From the NCBI GenBank assembly GCA_021802595.1, contig JAJZRT010000011.1, positions 1 through 21,123 on the forward strand: a stretch of 21,123 bases of DNA, given 5' to 3'. Shown one piece after another: positions 15,316 through 21,123 of the stretch. How positions within the stretch are numbered: the first letter of the stretch is position 1; each line of letters opens with the position of its first letter. Both the position numbers and the translations under genes were made by a program. The stretch is from Pseudomonadota bacterium (GTDB lineage Bacteria > Pseudomonadota > Gammaproteobacteria > Burkholderiales > Thiobacillaceae). The notes under the pieces are model-generated. The model searched no databases and was not told where the DNA came from. It saw only the letters and a list, made by a program, of their open reading frames with translations.

Positions 15316-16515
15316 TTATTGGATGATCCCTGCTGCCTTGAGCGGCGCGATTCTTTCCGCGTCATAGCCGAGCAGATCCTTGAGAACCGCATCGGTATGC
15401 TCGCCCAACAAGGGCGGTGGCGAAAACACTTCCTCTCCGGCTTCTGATAATTTGATCGGGTTACCCGGCATGCTGACCGTCTCGCCAGTTTGCAGCTGCA
15501 CATTAACGACCATGTTGCGAGCCACGATCTGGGGGTCACGCAGCGCTTGCTTGAAATCATTGACGGGCCCGCAGGGGATCCTGGCGGCCCGAAGCTTCTC
15601 CAGCCAATACTCAGAGGTATTCGCCAGCAGCTCTTCTTGAATGATGCGGTTGATTAGGTCGCGCTCGGCATAGCGACCAGGTTGCTTCTTGTATTTTTCC
15701 TGACGAAGCTCGGGGCGGGGAATCACCTCTAGGAACTTCTCATAGAAGGCATCGCCGATGCAGGCGATGATGATGTAGCCGGTCTGGGTTCTAAAGGCAT
15801 TGTAGGGTACGTGAACGAAGTGCGCATTGCCCATAGGCTCGGGGACTATCCCTGACATGAGATACATGGTCGCCATGTAATTGAGCAGCGAAATCTGCAC
15901 GTCAAGCATCGAGACATCGACATGCTGGCCTCGCCCGTTCTTGCCGCGGGCGATGAGCGCCGCAAGGATGCCGAGTGCGCCAAACATCCCACCGCCAAGG
16001 TCCCCAATCGGGATTCCGGATCTGACCGGCTCTCCGCCCGGGAACCCGGTGATCGACATGCCGCCGCCCATCCCCTGAACCACCGAATCGAATGCGGGCC
16101 GAGTGGGTTCCGGACCAGTCTCGCCAAATCCGGACACGGAGCAGGTCACGATCCTGGGGTTGATTGCGGCGAGCGTCTCATGATCAATTTTCAGGCGTTT
16201 GGTGACACCAACACTGAAGTTGTCGAAAACGACATCCGCCTTGCGCACCAAGTCGTAAAAGACTTCCCGGCCAGCATCCGACTTCAAATCGATGCAGACG
16301 CTCTCCTTACCGCGATTGAGCGTCAAGAAGTAGGCACCCATTCCTTGACGGGAATACTCGGGGCTCGTTGCCAGCAGTTGGCGCGTCCCTTCTCCGCTTA
16401 TTGGGGATTCCACCTTGATTGCCCTCGCCCCGAGGTCGGACAGGAGCATGGCGCCATAAGGACCTGACAACATGTGCGTCAGGTCCAATACGAGAATGTT
16501 TTCGAGGGATTTCAC
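15316..16515 (-). CDS. CaiB/BaiF family (class III) CoA transferase
   Basis: A 399-residue class III CoA transferase. It begins KSLENILVLDLTHMLSGPYG, the usual N-terminus, and carries VFDNFSVGVTKRL (95-107) and the presumed catalytic Asp172 in GIPIGDLGGG, which would form the aspartyl-CoA mixed anhydride. The family moves CoA between carboxylic acids; members use citramalate/malate (from succinyl-CoA), glutarate and HMG, itaconate, formate or carnitine. With an HMG-CoA-lyase-type gene in the operon, it probably activates the hydroxy acid that is then cleaved. Two upstream ATGs (16569 and 16545) are rejected: 16569 lies within the sigma-54 promoter and 16545 would be almost leaderless. GTG at 16515 has AAGGGA six bases upstream and matches the family N-terminus. 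It is the first gene of the operon. Confidence 0.9.
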   Translation of the reverse strand: MKSLENILVLDLTHMLSGPYGAMLLSDLGARAIKVESPISGEGTRQLLATSPEYSRQGMGAYFLTLNRGKESVCIDLKSDAGREVFYDLVRKADVVFDNFSVGVTKRLKIDHETLAAINPRIVTCSVSGFGETGPEPTRPAFDSVVQGMGGGMSITGFPGGEPVRSGIPIGDLGGGMFGALGILAALIARGKNGRGQHVDVSMLDVQISLLNYMATMYLMSGIVPEPMGNAHFVHVPYNAFRTQTGYIIIACIGDAFYEKFLEVIPRPELRQEKYKKQPGRYAERDLINRIIQEELLANTSEYWLEKLRAARIPCGPVNDFKQALRDPQIVARNMVVNVQLQTGETVSMPGNPIKLSEAGEEVFSPPPLLGEHTDAVLKDLLGYDAERIAPLKAAGIIQ

Positions 16516-16557
16516 AAATGTTCCCTTGGTATTAGATACTGTCATGGAGTTGCTTAA

Positions 16558-16573
16558 AGCAATGCTCATGCCA
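16558..16573 (-). promoter_or_regulatory. Sigma-54 (-24/-12) promoter of the 11-gene operon
   Basis: The minus strand reads CTGGCATGAGCATTGCTTT, matching the sigma-54 consensus TGGCAC-N5-TTGCW with one change (T for the last C) and the invariant GG-N10-GC spacing. The predicted transcription start is about 16547, which leaves a 32-base leader before the GTG at 16515. The adjacent gene encodes a sigma-54 activator, which makes the assignment strong. Confidence 0.85.
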
Positions 16574-16656
16574 GTTTTACATTAATAACCAAGCATATGT
16601 TTTATATATGAATTTACATTTCTCCGCCTGATTCAATGAGAGCTGATATTTCATGA

Positions 16657-16717
16657 ATGTTTCAAATAGTGTTTCTCGTAACAAAATGCGATGTAACATG
16701 AAACGTTTTTGAAACAT
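16657..16717. promoter_or_regulatory. Inverted-repeat boxes, probable upstream activator site
   Basis: ATGTTTCAAATAGTGTTTC at 16657-16675 is mirrored by GAAACGTTTTTGAAACAT at 16700-16717, whose reverse complement is ATGTTTCAAAAACGTTTC. The two boxes differ mainly by one base of spacing. GTAACA also occurs twice between them (16678, 16693). The centre is about 140 bp upstream of the predicted sigma-54 start, as expected for an enhancer site. It ends 32 bp before the regulator start codon, so it may also serve autoregulation. Confidence 0.65.
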
Positions 16718-16749
16718 CGCCATGACTCAATCAGGGGGGAAAGAAGGAT

Positions 16750-18690
16750 ATGGTGCTACAGAAGAATTCCGAGGCGGTGCTGCGCAAACCGAGAATCTGC
16801 GTCATGGGTTACAAGGGGCTCAACCGACTCGTGCATTCCGTCTTGGCGGATTATGGGAACCAGGCCGACATCGTCGTAGTCGATCAGGTTTTCGATGAGG
16901 CACTCACCGTCGCGAAAGATCTGGAACGAAACAAGGCGGCCGACGTAATCATCAGCGCGGGCGCAAATGCAACGATCTTGCGCTCCGCGCTGACACTTCC
17001 GGTAGTACCCATCAAAGTGACCGGCTATGATGTGCTGCTTGCCTTGATGAAGGCACGAATGGTTTCAGAGCGCGTCGGAATCGTCACCTACCGTGACCCG
17101 ATTCCTGAACTCGAGGCCACGAAGAGCCTGCTCAAACTGGAAGTTTCTCAGCGCACTTACCAGACGTTGGAAGATGCACGGGATTGTTTCCGGAGTTTCG
17201 CGGCGGAAGGCTACCAGGTCATCGTCGGATCGAGCGTGGTCGTCGATCTCGCCGAGCAGAACGGTATCGTGGGTATTTTGGCCTACAGCCAGACTTCGAT
17301 ACGCCAGGCAATCGACGATGGCATCGAAATCGCACGCATCGCCAAGATCGAAAGCGCCCGTTACGAGCAACTCAATATCGTGCTGCATCACCTGCAGGAG
17401 GCGGTTCTCGCCGTTGATTCCTCAGAGAGGATTACCGCAATCAATCCTGCGATGGAGCGGATGATCGGGGTCCCCTGTGCCGAGGCTTTGGGCCGCGTGC
17501 TCAGCGATCTTGCACCGCCTCTGTCGCTGCGCGGGGTGTTGTCCTCCGGCGAAGAAGCCTTGGAACGGGTGGTACAGCTCAATCTGGCCACCTGCGTTGC
17601 CAACCATATTCCAATCCGCGAGCAAGGATTGATCTCCGGTGCGGTCCTGACGCTCCAGGATGCTCGCGTCATCCAGCGCGCCGACACCAACATCCGGAGC
17701 CAGCGCCGCGTACGCAATCTTGCTGCCCGCTACCATTTCCATCAGATTGTCGGAAACAGCAGCGCATTCGCTCACGCCCGCCTCGCCGCCGAACGTTATG
17801 CCAGCACGAATTCGACGGTATTGATTACGGGTGAGAGCGGGACCGGCAAGGAATTGTTCGCCCAATCCATCCACAATGCCAGTAGCCGCAGAGACAAGCC
17901 GTTTGTCGCAGTCAACTGTGCCGCCTTTCCGGAACCGTTGCTCGAAAGCGAATTGTTCGGCTACGAGGAAGGCGCCTTTACCGGCTCGCGCAAAGGAGGG
18001 AAGCCGGGGCTGTTCGAGGTCGCCCACACCGGCACTATTTTCTTGGACGAGATCGGAGATATGCCGATTCCCTTGCAGACAAGGCTGCTTCGCGTCCTGC
18101 AGGAGAAAGAGGTCGTCCGTTTGGGCAACGCGCAACCCGTCCCCATCGACGTACGTATCATTGCCGCCACTCATCAGGATCTTATGCAGCGAGCCGAAAA
18201 CGGTCTGTTTCGCGTCGACCTCTACTATCGCCTGAATATCCTTCACTTGCATCTGCCTGCTTTGCGCGAGCGCGTAGATGACATTCCCATCCTGGCACTG
18301 CAAATGCTGCATGCCTCGCTGCGTCGCTCAGGATCCAGCCTCCCAGCCGATCAGGCGCTGGCGCCACTCATGCCCTATCTTCGCTCCTACCGCTGGCCGG
18401 GAAATGTTCGTGAACTGGAGAACGTCGCCGAGCGCCTGGCGGTCTCTCTGAGCGCTTGCCAGATGGCCACGGAAATAAACTACAATGATTTCAGCGAGGA
18501 TTTCCCGGAGATTTTCTCCGGGAAACCTGTCGAGGAGGACATGTCCTCCTTATCGCATCGGCCGTTGGAAGCCACCACGCTCAGCGAAATCATGGCCAAG
18601 GCAGGCGGAAACAGGCAGGTCGCGGCAAAAATGCTGGGCATCAGCCGCACGACACTCTGGCGTCATCTCAAAACAATCGGGACGACTTAG
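16750..18690 (+). CDS. Sigma-54-dependent activator with PrpR-type N-terminal sensor domain
   Basis: A 646-residue enhancer-binding protein. Residues about 15-195 resemble the PrpR_N sensor ([21 protein letters not shown], then [15 protein letters not shown] and [20 protein letters not shown]). A PAS-like segment follows (about 205-310). The AAA+ domain (about 335-565) has Walker A GESGTGKE near 362, the sigma-54 contact loop GAFTGS near 408 and Walker B IFLDEIGD near 430. A Fis-type helix-turn-helix closes the protein ([22 protein letters not shown]). PrpR responds to 2-methylcitrate in propionate metabolism; here no prp genes are nearby, so the ligand is probably an intermediate of the divergent operon, perhaps a related tertiary hydroxy acid. 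A GGGGGG/AAGGA-rich stretch precedes the ATG, with irregular spacing. Confidence 0.92.
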   Translation: MVLQKNSEAVLRKPRICVMGYKGLNRLVHSVLADYGNQADIVVVDQVFDEALTVAKDLERNKAADVIISAGANATILRSALTLPVVPIKVTGYDVLLALMKARMVSERVGIVTYRDPIPELEATKSLLKLEVSQRTYQTLEDARDCFRSFAAEGYQVIVGSSVVVDLAEQNGIVGILAYSQTSIRQAIDDGIEIARIAKIESARYEQLNIVLHHLQEAVLAVDSSERITAINPAMERMIGVPCAEALGRVLSDLAPPLSLRGVLSSGEEALERVVQLNLATCVANHIPIREQGLISGAVLTLQDARVIQRADTNIRSQRRVRNLAARYHFHQIVGNSSAFAHARLAAERYASTNSTVLITGESGTGKELFAQSIHNASSRRDKPFVAVNCAAFPEPLLESELFGYEEGAFTGSRKGGKPGLFEVAHTGTIFLDEIGDMPIPLQTRLLRVLQEKEVVRLGNAQPVPIDVRIIAATHQDLMQRAENGLFRVDLYYRLNILHLHLPALRERVDDIPILALQMLHASLRRSGSSLPADQALAPLMPYLRSYRWPGNVRELENVAERLAVSLSACQMATEINYNDFSEDFPEIFSGKPVEEDMSSLSHRPLEATTLSEIMAKAGGNRQVAAKMLGISRTTLWRHLKTIGTT

Positions 18691-18791
18691 ATCTGCGTCA
18701 CCCTACCCATCCGACGGATCAACGCCAGCTTTCCTGCAATCACTTGGTCATTATTTGCCCGAGTGTCTTACAAGAATGCCCTAGGTACCCT

Positions 18792-19262
18792 CTAGAACGG
18801 GATATCGTCCTCGAAGTCGTTGAAGCCGCTGCCGGCGTTGCCCGGGGTATTACCCGAGGACTGGGCCGCGGGCTTGGCGGCGACGCCGGCCGACTGCGCC
18901 GGCCGCTCGTCGGCCTGGCCGCTGCCCTGGCGACTGCCCAGCATCTGCATGGTGTCGGCGATGATCTCGGTGGTGTATTTCTCCACGCCTTCCTTGTCGG
19001 TCCACTTGCGCGTCTTCAGCGAGCCCTCGATATAGACCTGCGAGCCCTTCTTCAGGTACTGGCCGGCGATTTCGGCCAGCTTGCGGTAGAAGACGAGGCG
19101 ATGCCATTCGGTCGCCTCCTTCTTCTCGCCGCTGTTCTTGTCCTTCCAGGTGTCGGTCGTGGCCAGCGTGCAGTTGGTCACCGCTTCGCCGTTGGGCATG
19201 TAGCGGGTCTCCGGATCGCGGCCGAGATTGCCCACCAATATCACTTTATTCACCGATGCCAT
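18792..19262 (-). CDS. ssb: Single-stranded DNA-binding protein
   Basis: A 156-residue SSB. The OB fold spans about 1-107 ([50 protein letters not shown]). A flexible Gln/Ala/Ser-rich linker follows, and the acidic tip DFEDDIPF recruits repair and replication partners. It coats single-stranded DNA in replication, recombination and repair. GGAGAA five bases before the ATG supports the start. It lies 33 bp after the YajR-like MFS gene in the same direction, and the divergent uvrA next to that is a familiar proteobacterial neighbourhood for ssb. GC content is high, like the rest of this flank. The identification is secure. Confidence 0.97.
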   Translation of the reverse strand: MASVNKVILVGNLGRDPETRYMPNGEAVTNCTLATTDTWKDKNSGEKKEATEWHRLVFYRKLAEIAGQYLKKGSQVYIEGSLKTRKWTDKEGVEKYTTEIIADTMQMLGSRQGSGQADERPAQSAGVAAKPAAQSSGNTPGNAGSGFNDFEDDIPF

Positions 19263-19271
19263 TTCGATTCT

Positions 19272-19299
19272 CCTTGTCGATTCAACCTTGTCGATTCAA
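19272..19299. repeat. Perfect 14-bp tandem repeat between the MFS gene and ssb
   Basis: CCTTGTCGATTCAA occurs at 19272-19285 and again at 19286-19299, head to tail. One copy covers the stop codon of the MFS gene and the other lies near the ssb ribosome site. A third partial match (CGATTC) follows at 19265-19270. It looks like a small slippage duplication in the intergenic spacer. Confidence 0.8.
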
Positions 19300-20672
19300 G
19301 CTTGCAGCAATCTGTTCGCGCCGGCCTCGTCCCAACCGCTCATGCGCACCTTCAAATAGGCCACCCCCTCGTCGGCGATGACCATCGCCTCGGTCACCCC
19401 ATCGACCGCCGCCAGAGCGGCGGAGAGCCTCTTCGCGCGCGCCTCGTCCAGGTCGCCGACGACGTGGCGCATCAGGGTCCGCACCTGCGGTGGCGGCGTC
19501 ATCGACAAGGCCAGGAGCAGCCAGACCAGCCCCAGGCCGGTGGCGAAGACGAACACCGCGGAACGGCTCACGTGCTGGGCCAGGAAGCCGCCGAAGGCGC
19601 CGCCCAGGAACAGGCCGAGGAACTGGAAGGTGTTGTAGACGCCGATGGCGGTGCCCTTGCTGCCGGCGGGAGCGATCTTCGAGATCAGCGAGGGCAGCGT
19701 CGCTTCCAGCAGGTTGAAGGCCAGGAAGAACAGGAACAGGGTGATCACCACGCCGGCGAAATTGCCGATGAACACCGCCATCAGCAGGCTCGCCGTGGCG
19801 AGCAGGGCTACCGCGCCGCAGAACACCGGCTTCATCTTGCCGTACTTCTCGGCGATGATGATCGCCGGAATGACGGCGAAGAAGGAAATCACCATCACCG
19901 GCAGATAGACCTTCCAGTGCTGGGCGACGGGCAGGCCGCCCACTTCCACCAGCACCAGGGGAATGACCACGAACAGGCCGCGCATCGCCGCGTGCAGGGT
20001 GAAGATGCCGAAGTTGAGCCGCTGCAGTTCGAGGTTCTTCAATATCGAGAATATCTGGCCCGGCACCGTTTCCGCGTCGGCGTGGACCCGGCTGACGACC
20101 GGATTGGGAACGACGAAGCGGGTGACCGCCATGGCGGCGATGGCCAGAACGCCGGTGAGCGCAAAGATGCCCGGCACGCCGATCAGGTGGCCCAGGGTGG
20201 GGCCCGCCACCATCGAGATGGCGAAGGTGGCGCCGATGCTGAGACCAATGGTCGCCATGCCCTTGGCGCGGTTTTCCTCGCGCGTCAGGTCGGCGATCAG
20301 CGCGATGATCGACGAGGCGACGGCGCCGGTGCCCTGGATCAACCGGCCGAGGATGATGATATAGATGTCGTGGCCGCCGGCGGCGATGAAGCTGCCGATG
20401 GCGAACAGGGCGAGGCCCATGTAGATGACCGGCTTCCTGCCGATGTGGTCGGAGAGCAAGCCGAAGGGAATTTGCAGGATGGCCTGGGCCAGGCCGTCGA
20501 TGCCCAGCGCCACGCCGATCAGAAAGTCGCTGCCGCCGCCGGGCAGGTCGCGGGCATAAATCGCCAGCACCGGCAGGATGGAAAACATGCCGAACATGCG
20601 CAGGGCGAAAATGAGCGCGAGGGAGGTCGTCGCCTTCTTTTCCAGTGGGGTCATCTTGTCTGCTGTGTTCAT
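19296..20672 (-). CDS. YajR-like MFS transporter with C-terminal ferredoxin-like domain
   Basis: A 458-residue, 12-helix major facilitator protein. Motif [13 protein letters not shown], is at 71-82 between helices 2 and 3, and [13 protein letters not shown] follows in helix 4. After the last helix a soluble domain of about 65 residues ([20 protein letters not shown].. to the end) has the beta-alpha-beta pattern of the YAM domain of E. coli YajR, without a CxxC metal motif. Length also matches YajR (about 454). It is presumably a proton-driven exporter of unknown substrate in the inner membrane. The start could be ATG 20672 or ATG 20654; neither has a clear ribosome site, and I use the first. 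It is divergent from uvrA, with 73 bp between them. Confidence 0.88.
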   Translation of the reverse strand: MNTADKMTPLEKKATTSLALIFALRMFGMFSILPVLAIYARDLPGGGSDFLIGVALGIDGLAQAILQIPFGLLSDHIGRKPVIYMGLALFAIGSFIAAGGHDIYIIILGRLIQGTGAVASSIIALIADLTREENRAKGMATIGLSIGATFAISMVAGPTLGHLIGVPGIFALTGVLAIAAMAVTRFVVPNPVVSRVHADAETVPGQIFSILKNLELQRLNFGIFTLHAAMRGLFVVIPLVLVEVGGLPVAQHWKVYLPVMVISFFAVIPAIIIAEKYGKMKPVFCGAVALLATASLLMAVFIGNFAGVVITLFLFFLAFNLLEATLPSLISKIAPAGSKGTAIGVYNTFQFLGLFLGGAFGGFLAQHVSRSAVFVFATGLGLVWLLLALSMTPPPQVRTLMRHVVGDLDEARAKRLSAALAAVDGVTEAMVIADEGVAYLKVRMSGWDEAGANRLLQA

Positions 20673-20745
20673 GGAACGGGCCGGGAAACCAAAAGCAGGT
20701 ATATTACTTGGTTCGCCCGACGCCTTGCCAGAAAAAACGACCCTC
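20673..20745. promoter_or_regulatory. Divergent intergenic region between the MFS gene and uvrA
   Basis: 73 bases that must contain the uvrA promoter and probably the MFS-ssb promoter. A TATATT at 20700-20705 (TAATAT on the other strand) could be a -10 element for either direction, but no good -35 is seen. No SOS box of the CTGT-N8-ACAG type is visible. Confidence 0.35.

Positions 20746-21123
<378 letters not shown>

Larger units (their letters stand above)
16516..16749. promoter_or_regulatory. Divergent control region between the operon and its regulator
   Basis: This 234-base region contains no gene and is clearly more AT-rich than its surroundings (especially 16575-16620). It carries, from the operon side, the short leader of the CoA-transferase message, a sigma-54 promoter (16558-16573), an AT-rich stretch where DNA could bend, and an inverted pair of ATGTTTC..GTTTC boxes (16657-16717). 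I found no clean IHF consensus and no convincing sigma-70 promoter for the regulator. Confidence 0.75.

Noticed and set aside
18691..18791. Possible terminator between the convergent regulator and ssb genes
   Set aside because: Only short palindromes (for example ATCCG-A-CGGAT near 18710) and no stem followed by a T-run on either strand.
18780..18796. Clustered restriction-site-like hexamers (CCTAGG, GGTACC, TCTAGA) resembling a vector polylinker
   Set aside because: The last hexamer is the natural ssb stop region and both sides are ordinary chromosomal sequence; chance is the simplest explanation.

Overview
The window looks like a high-GC betaproteobacterial chromosome, possibly Rhodocyclales. 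The support is the right flank (partial uvrA, a YajR-like MFS gene, ssb), a TAXI-type solute-binding gene at the left edge, and the envelope and catabolic gene families in between. The assignment is inference; no rRNA or species marker is present.

Layout: 1-915 (-) is a TAXI-type TRAP solute receptor cut by the window edge. 916-1189 is non-coding, with a stem-loop. 1190-16515 is an uninterrupted run of 11 minus-strand genes with overlaps or gaps of at most 73 bp. In transcription order they are: CaiB-type CoA transferase, HyuA, HyuB, HMG-CoA-lyase-type enzyme, YCF48/BNR propeller protein, MMPL/RND transporter, DUF1302 outer-membrane protein, DUF1329 periplasmic protein, isochorismatase-fold amidase, and LeuC-like and LeuD-like hydratase subunits. 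16516-16749 is an AT-rich control region. 16750-18690 (+) is a sigma-54 activator with a PrpR-type sensor domain. 18792-20745 holds ssb and a YajR-like MFS gene, both minus. From 20746 (+) is the start of uvrA.

The main result is a probable sigma-54 regulon in one piece. A near-perfect -24/-12 element (CTGGCATG-N4-TTGCT) lies just upstream of the first operon gene. A 61-bp inverted pair of ATGTTTC..GTTTC boxes sits about 110-170 bp upstream of the predicted start site, where such activators normally bind. The activator gene is divergent and adjacent. The promoter also decides the start of the CoA transferase: a GTG at 16515 rather than the upstream ATGs.

Functionally, the operon combines a trans-envelope set often associated with hydrophobic substrates (DUF1302, DUF1329, MMPL, YCF48) with an unusual enzyme set. 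That set is an ATP-dependent HyuAB hydrolase or carboxylase, a maleamate/N-carbamoylsarcosine-type amidase, a LeuCD-like hydratase with altered specificity residues, a CoA transferase and an HMG-CoA-lyase-type C-C lyase. One route fitting most of the parts is: cyclic imide or lactam, or ketone -> (amide) acid -> unsaturated dicarboxylate -> tertiary hydroxy acid (citramalate-like) -> CoA ester -> acetyl-CoA plus a keto acid. I do not recognise this as a described pathway, and the substrate is unknown.
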